Shown one piece after another: positions 1 through 13,271 of a DNA stretch of 64,000 nt. The translations under genes and the position numbers were made by a program. Positions within the stretch are counted from its first letter, which is position 1, and every line of letters starts with the position of its first letter. This stretch comes from Ophthalmolycus amberensis (taxonomy: Eukaryota > Chordata > Actinopteri > Perciformes > Zoarcidae). The stretch is taken from NCBI GenBank assembly GCA_024529925.1, contig JAFEUB010000840.1, forward strand, positions 496,001 through 560,000, read 5' to 3'. The notes beneath the pieces are model-generated. The model did not search any database and was not told the DNA's origin. It was given only the letters and a program-made list of their open reading frames with translations.

Positions 1-1087
1 ACATACTTACAGACTAAGGTCTCTCAAGGCTACCAAACAGAAGAAGTGAAACGAAGCAGCGTGTCTTCTCATTAGAATCTAAAAGCAACGAGGCAATAAC
101 TTGTTGCTCGTAGCAGTCTGCAGTTAGCCGTAAATGCTACTCAGAGCTATGAGCAACGTCGACACGCTGCATGAGAAGATCAGCTTTTTCTCAAGTCTGC
201 CAGTGGATCCTAACAGCCCGGAACAGTGTGACAGAATCCACCATCACAAGGGCTTCCGAAAGTCTGGGACAGTTCTAGATTAAGGAGACGGCGTAATGCG
301 TGTTTTTGTGTGCGTGTTTTTGAGGTTTGCAATATAACTGCTGTCCGGAGTCTGCATTTGGGTCCTTGAACACACCACATCATGTAACGTTACCGGTACC
401 TTCATGGCTGAATAACAACGAATGGCTGAGATAAAGCAGACTATCATCATACCAGCCATTGTAAACACAATTATACATGAACTAAGATCATATCTGGAAG
501 ATATCTAGAAGATTTGCCACAATTGTGGCCAACAATCAACGAACTATGATCGCTGTATGGCGCTCTCTCCGCCGTCTCACCATGGAGCATATGGAGCATT
601 TTTCTCCGTGACAAATGCTTTCAACAACACGCTGAATGCGTGACAATGGCTGGTATGATGATAGTCTGCTTTATCTCAGCCATTCGTTGTTATTCAGCCA
701 TGAAGGTACCGGTAACGTTACATGATGTGGTGTGTTCAAGGACCCAAATGCAGACTCCGGACAGCAGTTATATTGCAAACCTCAAAAACACGCACACAAA
801 AACACGCATTACGCCGTCTCCTTAATCTAGAACTGTCCCAGACTTTCGGAAGCCCTTGGTGATGGTGGATTCTGTCACACTGTTCCGGGCTGTTAGGATC
901 CACTGGCAGACTTGAGAAAAAGCTGATCTTCTCATGCAGCGTGTCGACGTTGCTCATAGCTCTGAGTAGCATTTACAGCTAACTGGCTTGGCAAAACAGC
1001 TATTCAGAGCTATGAGCAACAACAGTTACCGGTATTGCCTCATTGCTTTCGTTTGGTAGCCGTGAGAGACCTTAGTCTGTAATGTAT
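1..1087. repeat. Long near-perfect inverted repeat (foldback/TIR element, left end cut off)
   Basis: The left arm (1-462) reappears as its reverse complement at 644-1087, around a 181-bp unrelated spacer (463-643). The inner ~320 bp of the arms are nearly identical, with single-base indels such as catcacaag versus catcaccaag. The outer parts differ by larger indels: an extra ~40 bp near 40-85 on the left, and different sequence near 985-1035 on the right. The outer right end reads gagagaccttagtctgtaatgtatg and the left end begins with its complement, so the element may continue past the window start. Short open frames in the arms are mirror images of each other and do not look coding. The shape fits a foldback DNA transposon or MITE with very long terminal inverted repeats. 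I do not recognise the family, and no target-site duplication can be judged because the left flank is missing. Confidence 0.9.
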
Positions 1088-1224
1088 GTATGTATGTCTG
1101 CATGAAAAGATGTACAAAGATATATTATATATTCGCTAATGCTAATCACGGTTAGCATTTCCCCATTGGCCGTAATGTTAAAATTAGCTTAGAAGCTAGC
1201 AACATGTTATGATGTTCATAGAAG

Positions 1225-1400
1225 AAGACAACTTTAGTACGGTACTGTTGAAAGCATCTTGCTGTTCAACAGGGACACCTGCGGCTTATAGACCAGTGCA
1301 GCTTATCTATGTACAAATTCTTTATTCTGCTAAAAATCAGCTGGTGCGGCCTGTATACCGGTGCGCTCTATAGTCCGGAAAGTACGGTAGTCTTATTTGC
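1225..1400. repeat. Interspersed repeat with 'tgcggcttatag...ccggtgcg' phrases
   Basis: The stretch has repeated phrases of the type tgcggcttatagaccagtgcagcttatctatgtacaaa, then gtgcggcctgtataccggtgcgctctatagtccggaaagtacggta. I recall this phrase pattern from a dispersed teleost repeat. The class is unknown to me and there is no coding sequence. It lies just outside the right arm of the large inverted repeat and could be part of the same insertion. Confidence 0.5.
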
Positions 1401-4400
1401 TGGGTGTGATTCGAGGGAAGGCAAAGTATACACTCGAAACCCCATTATGCTTTGAAAACAATGTCAAAACAAATGACAATGAGCACTAAAATCAAAGTAT
1501 TGCTGAATGATTAATAATACAAGATTTTTTGTCACACCACTATATGCCATTTGCTTCACCTCGCATATTTGGCTTTGAGGACACACAGAGTAGCAGCATA
1601 AATAATATTTTTCAGTCACTCTCTTCTTCAGCACAAATGAGATTGCTGTGTGTTGGCCGCGTGTTTGCTCTTTTCGATGCGAGAATGCCCACTGCACACA
1701 GTATGCTCGAACACTAGGTTCAAATTGCCTTTTCAGAAAACAACCATGGCTTTTTTCTCTCTACTCTAATTGCATAAGATGCTAATTGGACTGTGAGAAT
1801 GGCCTCCCGAGTTTCATTAGGGATTTCCACGATGTGAATTCAAAAATAAGTGGAGAAGCAAAAAGGTTTTTCAATGGCTGCCACAAGACATATGGGTGGC
1901 TTTGCCCTGAAAGCATATTCATAATTAATACACAAAGTGTGGTGGAAGGTGGCTTTTTTTGACCATATGAAAAGAAGATGTACACTTGGCATGCAAGAAA
2001 ATGACATTTGAATTAGAGCATGCAGCATTCATTAAATTTAAAGTACAGAGGCCAGATGTAATGTCTCTGTGCATAGCCTTCAGCACTAAATGTAAAGGAC
2101 AGCAAGTCCTTTAAGTGATCATAAAATGTCATTGCAGTCTTTCTTAGTGTCTGTGACCGTACATCTCACTCCACAAATTTCTCTAAACGCTGTTTAACCT
2201 ATTACTTCAAATATATAATCTAAGTTGGCCAACACATTCCCATCTTTTCTGATACCTTAATATTAAGTGCACTGGATTACGATACTGCTCTTAATTCTTA
2301 AACCAAGGCCAAGATCTGTTGTCCCTTGAAGTCAATGTCGTCTTGAATTTGTAAAGAATCAGGAAAGAAGGAAGGAATTGACGAGTGTTGCATTTCACAC
2401 GTGGCAAGCGGTGTAGCGTCAGTCGTAAAGGTCACATAGTGTTGTGCCGACATCATTACTGTAGTTTTTTTTGTTTTTAAATGTGGCAATCTGAAAGCGA
2501 TGGCTGCCTTGAATGACTGTGTTACAGAAAGGCTGGTGGCAACTAATGGAGACAAGCTCTTTCCATTACAACACCATCTGTTCCACTGAACAGTACTGCT
2601 GGCAGCTGCACACATGTTGGAGTGAGACCTAGAAACCAGACAGAAAAGGTCCGAGTCCCTGTGCTCTGGGAAGACCTGACAGAACCAGTTACTTTATAAC
2701 AAAGATCTAATTCGCCGAACTGATCAGTGGAAGTCTTTTGAATCCTCCGCTTGATGTGTTGTTCTGATGCACAAAGCGTGTTGATGATGGCATTGAACTG
2801 AATAAGGTGAGGTATCAAAGAAAAGCATTAATCACGTTGGGGCACTGATATTTGTTCTACTGCAAGGATGTGATTAATCAAACTAAATGGATGATTTAGA
2901 TTTAAATATAAAATAAAGATGTTTGTTTTATGTGTATATATAATATGTGCGTAAGTGTGTTCCGTACGGTGTAATTTTGTCACTGCTGAAACACTTGAAA
3001 GCAAAGAAATGTGGCTGTTGATTTGGTCCGAGGGATTCGCCGTGAAGCCATCCTTCTAACATGAAACATTTATTCCTCCTAATTCTCCTTGCAGAACCTT
3101 TGAGTGGTAATAACATGTTTCTTTCCGCTTGGCCGTGCCAGACGAGCGACAGGAAGACTGTAGGCCATAATTATCCTGTTTGTTCAGAGGCTCAGTGCTT
3201 TTTATTATTTAAACTCCTAGGGCTGTGAAAGTGCTGAGAGGCAATTCTTTCTCCCGTTTGTTTTTCGCCATGCTGTGTTTGTCAGTGTTGATGCCACTCT
3301 GTAATTTTTTGATGTTCTGTTTGCTCAGTGTTCATCAAGAAAGTGAAAGATGCCTTAACCAAGGGAAAGAAGTGGCATGACAGTGTAAACAAATTGCTTC
3401 ATACAGACATAAGTGCTGATGATAAAAGGCATCAAATAGCCGTATTATTACGAGGCGTCAACTTTTGCACTGGATGCACGATGGAACGATTCCCTTCAAC
3501 AGTGCAAACACTAGGGGCTTACAGAGGTGGCAGTATGTTTCTGTTGTCCTCCAGACAGTCATCAATCTATGTGCGTGCAATAGTCACTAATTCTCTTTTT
3601 TTCATTTATTTTTTATACATTTTTTATTGAAAGACACGAGACAATATTTAGACAATACATAGACATAACAACAAGAGGATGACAAGAACAGTGGGATAAA
3701 AGCCAGCAAATATCATATAGTCAGTGTGTGTATGCGTGTGTGTGTGTCCTTGAGCCTTTTGAGATGGAGGGAAAAAAATATAATAATAATAATAATTTAA
3801 AAAACATAATAGTTACTAATTCTAAGCAAGTGACAACATACACATTTCACATGTTGGCATAATGTCATAAAAATAGAGCCAAACTTCTCATTATATATTT
3901 TTTTCCTTAATTATTAAAGCCAGCTGAAAATCCTCACACAACATTAACACATTTTTAAGGACTAATTTCACCGTGTGAACACTGCCACACTGGCAACAAT
4001 TTCAACACCTTTTATTTTCTGTCTGTACCAGCAGCGTAACTATATACTAAGAGTCAGCTCGTCTTACGCTGTGTCGGGAAAACGTGTTTCGATTAGCTGC
4101 CATCAAGACATTCGTTTCTTCACAGACTGCCATGATAGCAGGTTTTTTTCTGGCACCAAATTAAAGGCCCAACTGTTCCTCCAAGTTCAATAAGAAAGTA
4201 TGCTGTTCGTCCGTGCTCTCGGCACATTGAAGTCTTTTTCTGATCCGTCGCCTCTATCGGCAGGACCACAGCAACAACAAAAAAAAATGAAAGGAGTGAT
4301 TCTGCTGTTCTTGGGACAATCTCTAAAGGTGAATTGAGTGCAACCAAAGGGAATGGGATTAGTTGTCACTTGTCTTGTACATTTTTTCGCAATAATGACG

Positions 4401-4527
4401 AATATTAGAATGAACCATTTATTTTAAATCACAGTACATGATGTAGTCATAGTGTTCGCCTTTCTACGTCTCTCTCTGTGTTTTGTTATTTAGCTTGGGT
4501 AGTCAAAGTAAAGTAACTGTAGCCCTG
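1401..4527. other. Non-coding stretch, no firm feature
   Basis: AT-rich DNA with short simple repeats, for example a (TG)n-like tract near 3724-3748 and (TAA)n near 3780-3796. A 100-codon open frame at 3328-3630 (+) follows an acceptor-like tttgctcag, but I do not recognise the product; it is discussed under findings. Nothing else is supported. Confidence 0.6.
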
Positions 4528-5070
4528 CAGCAATGGTGGAGAGTAACCGAGTACATTTACTCAAGTAGCCTCCTTGCCATTTCATGCTACTAAGAGTAAG
4601 AATCTTACATTTACTCTGGTTACTGTAACAAAGTCATTTTTTTGGATCTGCAGGCTAATTTGACTTTTACTTAAGTATTGCTGCTTATCAAAACTATTGT
4701 ACTCGCTAGATTTCAAGTTGCATCCGTTACAGAGAAGAATCAAAAGTCAAAAATTTCCTGACAAACTGTGTGAAAAAGGAAACAGATGAAAGGAGATAAA
4801 TCAGCAGCGATGAAGAAGCTGCAGGTGTGTCTGAGGCTGCGGGAGCTCTAGAGAGAAGACACTGCACTCCGCTTGTGATGTGTTCGTAATGTCTGCCTCT
4901 TCAAGCACAATCAAATTAAAGATTGCATATTGGGTGTGGTTATAATTTGCATTATTGTTCATGCACAGTTTAAAAAAAAGAAGTACTCCACAAGTATTAG
5001 TGAGTAAAATGTATTTTAATGAACAGTACTTTTAGGTGCGTACCATATTCTAGTAATCTCCCCAACTCTG
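4528..5070. mobile_element. Non-autonomous TIR DNA transposon, 'actcaagta' family
   Basis: The 5' end (caatggtggagagtaaccgagtacatttactcaagta) and the 3' end (ctagtaatctccccaactctg) form imperfect terminal inverted repeats of the type CAG-GGTGGA-AGTAAC. The phrases 'gtacatttactcaagta' and 'acttttacttaagta' are typical of a very common teleost non-autonomous element. No transposase frame is present. Boundaries are approximate because the target-site duplication is not clear. Confidence 0.65.
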
Positions 5071-5187
5071 TTTGTTTCTACTCCGCTGTATTCATTTGAC
5101 AGCTGTAATTACATGTCAGATTAAGATTTTACATTTAAGAAAGACATACGAGCATGTAAAATACAAAAACATTGGTAAATATTAAAC

Positions 5188-5507
5188 CAGTGGTTTCCAA
5201 TCTTTTTGACTTGTGACCCCCCATACATGAAAGCTTGTGTCTAAGTGGGATCTCATGTCGCAGGTTTAGGATGTCTATGGGTTAGCAGGTCCACCAAGCA
5301 CTTCCCCCAAACCTTTTAGATGGATTCATTCAAACAGTCTAAATCTCCGAGGCCCAAACAGGTAAAATCATCCAATACATTACACAAAAAAAAAGCAAAG
5401 ATTGGGTGTAGCAGCTCTTTCCTCTCCCTTTAAAACATCTCACAACCCTTCACAATGTATCTTGTGACCCGTTGAAGTGGCCCAACCCCTAGGTTGGGAA
5501 CCCCTTG
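5188..5507. mobile_element. hAT-like MITE, 'cagtggttcccaa' ends
   Basis: It starts cagtggtttccaatctttttgac and ends aggttgggaacccctt(g), giving imperfect terminal inverted repeats of the CAGTGGTTCCCAACCT type. The interior 'ttgtgacccccc' and 'cttgtgacccgttgaag' are mirror-like subterminal motifs. The flanks tattaaac and aataaacc are only weakly alike, so an 8-bp duplication is possible but decayed. Non-coding. Confidence 0.65.
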
Positions 5508-6324
5508 AATAAACCATATACCTGGATAGTGTTTGTAACCAGCTCCACCTGTACCAGCTACAGCCGCCAAGTGTTACTCCCACATCGCTGCATTAATATT
5601 GACAATCTGCCTGTGTGCATGAACACACACGATACTGACAGTGAAAAATACTGTGAGTCACTCTTGCTTTTTTACATTTCAAATCTCATTCTGAAAAATG
5701 TTTACCACAACCCCATTACATTATGTCCTTTCTAGGTGTACCCCCCCCCCCCCTCCTCCCCCCACACCCAACTGACTTTCTATGAAAATGAATTCAGAGC
5801 TGATAGTGGGAGTTGCTCTCAGTCAGCACATGAGCTCATACAACACAATTGTACGCAAGACAATTGGAAGAGAAAGAAGCCGGGAGCCTGGGAGAGCAGA
5901 GATATTTGAGCAAGCCTGAAGAACCCTTTGTTTTGCTTAACACTGCTTGGAATGAGACCCCAGCAGGGCGGTACTGTATCCTCTGTTAACTCAAGTGTGC
6001 ATCTGACAGTAAAGGAGTGGGCCATAAAATTCGGTGCTTTGGTTAATCTTTCTCCGTCATTTGAAGTCATGTGTGACTTCCTATCAGTCGGAGTAGTTTT
6101 AGTCCCCTCCAGATGACACTTTGCTTACGCTTTTTCAACAAACTGATTTCAGGACTTGTTTGACCGTGAAAGGGATTTATGCTGTGTTGCCCCTCATTAA
6201 GGGCTACTCTACTGTCTCCCGCTATGTTTTGTATCAGGGTCTGACCAGTAATGGGCTTTTATTACACATCAATTATTTAGTGTTGCAGAGGCTCCACAAA
6301 TAATAAAGGATCTCACTATAAAGC

Positions 6325-6490
6325 AAGGAATTTCTGTCTGTCTGTGGGTATTTACTTCGCACATCTCAAGAACAGTTCATCCGATCTACTGCACACACGG
6401 ATGGGTTATTGTTGGGGACCCAAGGACGTGCAGTGTCGAAGTTGGTGCAATTTGGACATGCAAACTTTTAATAAACAAGGCGACTCATTG
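6325..6490. repeat. Probable dispersed repeat starting with (TCTG)n
   Basis: A tctgtctgtctg start is followed by 'atctcaagaacagttcatccgatc' and 'ggacccaaggacgtgcagtgtcgaagttggtgcaatttgg'. This wording resembles a repeat I have seen in other fish sequences. No ends can be defined and the class is unknown. Confidence 0.35.
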
Positions 6491-8318
6491 ACCGCGGTTC
6501 ACTTTTTTTTCTGCCGGATGTTGGTTGTACATTACAAGTACAACGAAACTATTCTTCACTTCTCTGGAGTCAACGAAAAGCAGTAGCTTAGTTTCATTCT
6601 AACTGCATGAGGCAAAAAAATAAATCCTACCAACACTATCACAGTAGAAGTGGCCATAAGTAAAACAGCGGTGTGGTTGGGTGTGGTATCCTGCTTTTGT
6701 CTTCAGCATGATTCGATATTAACAGAATATTTTTCAGTCTAGGCTTCAGGGTCGAGAACATGAGCTCAATTACTAAAGCAAACCAAAACCGAGAATCTCA
6801 ACCTAATGACCGGACTAACTTGGAAATCCTCATCTCATCACAGGCTGCCTTCCTGTCTTCTTGACCCTTTTCTTCCCCTGCGCTATGAAGCTGTCTCCGA
6901 AATGATACCAGCCTGATATTTACAACCCTTAAAAGCCATTTGACAGCCCCACCGTAAATTAATGACACGTTTATCACCAGTACCAGGCCACACTCGCGAC
7001 TTTAAAGAAGCAATCTTCAATAGATACAGTGATCTTTCTTACAGCAGAGACTGTGCTTTGATAATTATCATTTCATAGTAGGGGTTTAAATATTAATACA
7101 AAAATAAAAGCAATGACAATAGGGTTTTTGGACGCTTCTTCCTTATTGACACCGTGACATCCATGCAAATATGGTAAAATACAATTAAACAAATTGTGGC
7201 ATTGAACATTTCAAACAGTGAAAGCATCATGACACGGTTGATATCGTTTTGTTATCAGGATAACAGCAGGAGCATTTTTCTTTACTCCCGAGACACTAAC
7301 TTACAGTATGACATTAAAGTATAGGACCTAAGGGCAGCGCTGTCCTTTGGTAAATGCTGAGGCGGCACAATAGCATCTCTTCCCCTCTAATTCTGCCTGT
7401 TTACAGAAGGCTGGGTAGCAGAGTTTGGGATTTATAGGCAGTTGTGATATGAACGAGCACAAAGACATGAAAATGTCACCGTTTGTCAAATGGCTCGTGA
7501 CCTGGAAAAAAAAGAAAAAAGAAGAGCACTCTTTGCAGAGCAGTGTGAGGCTGCACAGTGTACTGTATAGCATAACATGTCTGACCACAACGTGTGATCA
7601 CATCCGGCACTTGAACAAAGTAAATGTTGGTCTATCTTGTTCATATTCGTTGACGTTGGTATCATTAAGAATGAGGGTAAAAATTGCTTGGCGGTTGATG
7701 ATGAAATAATCACTAACCAGCCACCCATCAGCCTCTCTTTCCAGCTTCTATGACCTAATGGTGGCTAAATATACGGCATAACCGCATTAAAACAGGAACA
7801 GCATTTAATCAACTGCAATGGCCATGTGAACAGCCACTCACACATGTAAATCATACCCTCTGTGCAAAGTACCTTGATTGGATGTCTGTCATACATGCAT
7901 GTAACTGTTTGCAGCATCTACATAAAAACACAATAAGGTTAAAGTTGGGCTGAGCAAGCCAATTGCCTGTGAGATAAATAGTGTTTTATTCTGTTCTTTG
8001 TTGCTCAAACCTGATTAACAGGGAATGTAAAGAAGGCTGCTCAGAGGTACTGAAGTTCTTATAAATGGAAGGTAATGGTGGATATATAGGAAGGGTCTTT
8101 CCAATCTTTCTGATTGTGAACACTTGTTCCCTAACCTCCATGTATATACATTTGTTTTTTTACTGCACCTTGTGGTCATTTCACATTTCTTGGACCAGAT
8201 TGGGTGGAATTAGTTTTTGCACCAGCATGTTGATGAGGTCCAGCTCAGTGTCAGCAACATCGCACATAGCCAGACACCTATAGCCTATATAACATAATAG
8301 CACAGAAACCTAAATCTG

Positions 8319-8363
8319 CCTGCACCTATATGCAATGAATACGTCATTGCATATAGGTGCAGG
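8319..8363. repeat. Perfect 20-bp hairpin with 5-nt loop
   Basis: cctgcacctatatgcaatga (8319-8338), a 5-base loop atacg, then the exact reverse complement at 8344-8363. No gene or poly-T tract follows that would make it a terminator. It could be the core of a small foldback element or a short hairpin RNA, but no transcript evidence is visible. Confidence 0.9.
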
Positions 8364-11300
8364 GGAATTACTTATTGTAAGAGGCAGTGTTCAGAGTCCT
8401 TGCTCCAGATGGAAAGAAACTGCTTTCGAAGCAGGGTGTTCCTGCACAGAGAGACAGTGAATTCCGCATTAAACCCAAGAGTTTACGAGCCATCTTTTTT
8501 TCTCAACGCTGCTCGCAACACAGAGCAAAAATGTTCGCAGATAACAAATGCAAAAAAAAAAGAGAAAAGAAGATAATAATACTAATGTGTCTTGATTAGT
8601 ATCTTAATTTCAACACAGTGCTGTAAAAACCCCGTCATCAAGCAAACTTTCATTTAACTGATAACTTCACGTCGTTGCCGTCAATGTTTCTGCACATTTC
8701 TTAATTTGCTTCTTGTGATCCAATATGGTGAATGAATCTGGCTGAGTGGGACTTAATGGGAGCCAGCTGTGCATATCTTAAGTTTTAATAGCTGATTGTT
8801 CAGATGATGGTTTGCTTACTTTGATGCATGTTGTTATTATAAGTATCATTGTTATAATAATAACAATAACAACATCAATAGTTATTGTTATTAGGTATAA
8901 TGTGAATATATAGTTTAACAATGTCTTTAATTGATTCAAAGTAATTGAGGATAATGAGTTGTTTTCACATGAGATCATGAAACAATGACACAGGGATTGA
9001 ACATCACTTTGAAACCTTGAGGACCTCAATTGTAAAGTAACAATTATTAGCACTATTAGGATAAATGCAAACTGGAAATATTATTCAACATTTTCAACAT
9101 TTTACGTTATTTTGCCTAACTGTATATTATTTCTCTAACATTTTTAATAGGGCAGAATTATTAGTTGTCAGTTCCAATTGCTTCCTCCCCCGATCCCCAC
9201 GTCCTTACATCCAATTACCTTCTGCGTCCCACATGGGTTTTTTAAGGCAATTAAACGCCTGAAAATGTACACACAAAAAACAATCAACCTCCTAGTTATG
9301 AATTCTGCCCTGATGTGAACTCCCCCAGCATTTTTCTTCCCCCCCCCCCCTGGAATCGTTCTTGCTCGTCAACAGCCTTTACCAAACTTGTCTCAGCATT
9401 AAACGATGTGAAGAGATCCGAGGCAATAGGTCAAGGCTGCATGACTGGGTCTAATAAGAATACAAATCCAAAGTCCCAATCACGCTCTGAAGATGCTGCA
9501 ATATTCATAACACCCCAACAACGCAAAGATTTGGATGGAATTTTTTGATGATTTATTATTTTTTTTCCTTCATAAACTGTCTACAAATGATAAAAGGGTG
9601 CAAACATGCCGGCAGATGGCTTGGGCACAGAGTCATTTTTAATTTATCTGCAGTGTTACATGTACAGTATGCACTAAAATAGGGCTTATGCATAGAAACT
9701 CACACATTCTCTTCATGTGTGTGAGCCTCTTGGTCAGCTTTAATCTCACCGGACACGCTTTGCAAGGTCAGTGCACAGCTAGAAGGGGTTAAAGTTCAAA
9801 CCATTTGAATTCTGTGGGCAGCAGAAGAGTAAAATCAAAGATGTGTGCCGAGCTCAATGTAGCAAGGCTGCAAAAGGTTTTGGCCTCATGGCGCTCTTCA
9901 GAGTTAGGCAATGGCATCAAGCTACTGCACATCGATTCTGCTGCTGACTTAGACCGCCTAAGAGCATCACTGTTGAAAACATTAGGTTGGAAGACGTGGT
10001 GTGGGTTCGTAGTGGGGATGAGATACGGCGGGGACATCTTATTCTGGATTTGGACATTCAAGTGCTGGTAATGAACAGCCGACGAAGCGTAGATGTTCAG
10101 TAAAGGTTGTTTGTGCGTTCATACTGTAACCATTACCTTCGCTGAACACTAAACATGAGGCCAGACACGATCTGGTGTTCCTATAGTAACTCATTACAGC
10201 TCCTTGAGCATTGCACTATCGAAGACAATTGTGACACGGGAGGGGAAAAAATTGATTTTCAAAAAGACAGCAGAGAGAAGTAGAGTATAAGAGTGTGAAT
10301 TTGGATGGTTTGGTACAATTTAACAGCTTATATTTCATATATTTAAAGCAAAGTGAATTGTATTAATGAAGTGGCATGTACTGTATTGACACTTTGTTAC
10401 CAGAAGATGGCAGCAGAACTTAGTTTCAGTGACAAAATCATTTCCCCTCCATTTCTCTGTCTGGTGTGGGTGTGTGATGGCAGATTCAGTCTCGCCATTG
10501 CTTATCTGTTCACTTTATGTTCGAAATCAAATGCCAGAGACAACATGACAACATGTTGGGTTACGGTAGTATTATATAAATATCAATATATTTCCATATT
10601 CATTTTGAATTAAGTAAATTCAGAATGCCCCATGCTTTCATTCCTCAAAATGTACCCAGGCCCCCCCCCCCTCCGCTTTATTTCACTATATGCACGTTTT
10701 TATGTGTTCATGAATTATCTGTTACTAATCAAATACACTCAATGAAGACACAAATGAAGTACTATTCAAGCAAATCTTCTAAATACATTTTTCTGCTCCT
10801 TCCTGGTGGAATATTTCTGCAGTTTTCCGAAACCCTCGAAGCAGGTTCAAGTTAAAGGCCTGGAATTATTCATCAGCTGTGTCTACTGGAAGAATAATAT
10901 GCTGGGGGGGAAAAAACAACAAGACATGTTGTGAATCACAGTTAGTGATTCTCATCCTAAACACCAGATCACTGCTTTTCCACCACTTGATGGCAGTGTA
11001 ACTGTGGATATTTGCATTTGCCTATAAAATGATAAAAGGAAACCTGTGTTGCTGTGGAAAATACTTCGCATGGTACCTGATGGCAACCAGTTATTTAGTT
11101 GGCAAAACATGTGAATAGGGACACATACGCACTACAGATGAGATAACGCCACAAACCTCATGAGAAAGGTCGAAGAACAGAGAAACCCAATGGGTAGTCA
11201 TAGGATCAGAAAAAAAGAATATCAAGGAGGAAAACACAACATTTCTATCTGTATGTTTGCCACTGACTGTGCATATGTGCCAGGTATTCATAGCTGATTT

Positions 11301-12857
11301 CAAGGCAAAACAAAAAGAGAAGCTAAATCATGTATATTCCTTGCTTTTCAAGCGCTCGGGGCCCTGTAGCATATTCAGTTTGAGTGTCTTCCTTATTCAG
11401 TAGAGCAAGAGAAGTCCAGCAGACAGCCCTGTTTGAAATGGTAAACAGCAGTTTGTGAGACGGTCAACATCAGTGTCATGAAGACTCGAGGCAGCCTGCT
11501 GGCCAAGTTTCAATGTTAAACAGAGCACTGTCTACTGTGCTAAGATGAATATTTCATTATGAATGTCATCAGCATGCAGCGAGATGACCCGGGCCACTGT
11601 ACACAACGACCAGCATCCTGCTAGTATTTGTGCAGCGCTTTGGCAGGGATAATTGGATGAATCTCTGCCCTGAAGATGTCAGGCTGTTCTGGGGTCAGTG
11701 GGGTGTCCAGTCTGGTGCAAGATGAGTGTAATATAATGTAATTATGTACCTAGCCAGGGAATGCTTTTAGCTGTTGATATCTCTAAGTGGGCAACCCGTG
11801 GGCATTTTAAGGCCACCAACTTTTGTCCTCGTGGCTAAATTGAGCTTCTCTGAGCCGTGGGCTCTGTGCCAGAATACATGCCATTTCAGCCGGATTTTTT
11901 GTTCGCCAGCAACAAAAATTAACAATAAGAAGACTAGGCATGAACGATCTTCCCCAAATGCTGATTTGACACTTTTGCAAATCAAAATATCCCATCGTTT
12001 TTATACTCCGGTGATTCCTTGAGATCTCTGATTTCAGTTTTGTCAAAGTTATCTGCAAATGAACTTTTCTCAAGCCCCGTGTGTCAGCCCGAGTTAGGCC
12101 CTGTGGCAGTCATTCAGCGGGGAGCGTGGTGAAGTTGTACAAGGTGTGTCGGCGAGATACAGCAGAGTCAAAAGCCCGCGGCACAGCGTGTATTAAGGTT
12201 AATTCGAACTGATTAGATTAAGCAGTGGGGCTGTTGCTGTGGGGAGCGGGAGCATTGTGTCGTGTCCTGCCGTGAAGGGTGCGTGTTGTGCTTCATCTCC
12301 CGCTTCTCAGTGCACTTGTAAGGGTGCTGCTTCATCCTTAGGGGTAAGCAGGTCACATGACTTCAATTCTTTGACAGCATATATCCAGCAGCCTGTCACG
12401 CTTGATGGCAGAGTCAAATTGGCAGGGCCTGGAACAAGGGACGCACTCTGAAGGAGGTTGATGAATGCTGCTTTATATTAATGCTGCATTCCTCATAACC
12501 CTTTTCCGATTACTCAATGTTCATCATATTGAGTTTTCTCTGTGGGGTCTCTCGATATTATGTGGTCTGTCCCCGGAGAGCTGAAGTCATTTCCCCTGTT
12601 ATCCTTCCTTTTTTTTATTTCTATGTCCCTGTAATGCTGCCTGAGACGGAGCCCTATCTGCATGGACATTATATTACAGCCGCCTGGGTTTGTCTTTTCC
12701 TTTGTGTGATTTCTGCTCATCCAAAGTAAGGTTCTTTGTTGTTCCTCCCCCGGGGCCTTCCGGGAGACACTTTTTCCTTCAGTATTTGCACTTTTAAGAA
12801 CACTGTGTGCTAAAGCCTCAACCGAGCACAATGCGAAAGATTATTTTTTATTATTAT

Positions 12858-12975
12858 TTACCTTTATTCAACTAGATAAGTCAATGGAGAAGCTGTTCTT
12901 ATTTTCAGTGACGACCTGGCCTAAAAGGTAGCAACAGGAAGCAAATTCTATACAAGACAAAATAAAACATAGACA
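12858..12975 (-). mobile_element. LINE/retroposon 3' tail, 'cctggttaaataaaggt' type
   Basis: On the + strand the tract reads acctttattcaactagataagtcaatggag...gacgacctggcctaaaaggtagcaacag. This is the reverse complement of a tail ending 'ctcaatgggactacctggttaaataaaggt', which also occurs inside the elements at 26933-27427 and 60700-61116. The tail points to the minus strand. It is 5'-truncated, as expected for LINE-type insertion, and has no coding sequence. Confidence 0.6.
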
Positions 12976-13271
12976 CATCTTAAAGAGTCTCATACAAAAA
13001 CGACAACATCACAACATGTAGAATTTATAAAACAACTGTGTTCCCGGAGAAGCAAATTCAGAAGCAGGTGCAGTGATCAGAGACTATCATCTGTACTGAG
13101 TTATTTAAGGAGGTTTACGGAATGAGGGCGTGGACTTTTAGCTTCTTCTGCAAATACATTTTCTGTGTGCGTGTATACTGTGTGTGTGCTACATGTCATT
13201 GTGCAATCCTGTTTTTTACAACATGATGACATAATAAAATCCTTGAATCCATGTTCACAATCTTGGTTTAG

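Larger units (their letters stand above)
5508..12840. other. Non-coding upstream DNA
   Basis: Apart from the separately listed (TCTG)n repeat and the 8319-8363 hairpin, no gene or recognised element was found here. There are homopolymer C runs at 5741-5753, 9339-9350 and 10661-10671, and an AT-rich (TAA/TTA)-type tract near 8828-8895. All open frames are short, without recognisable domains or splice context. Confidence 0.6.

Noticed and set aside
280..825. Two similar ~62-codon frames on opposite strands (280-468 and 640-825)
   Set aside because: They are the same sequence read from the two arms of the inverted repeat, not two genes.
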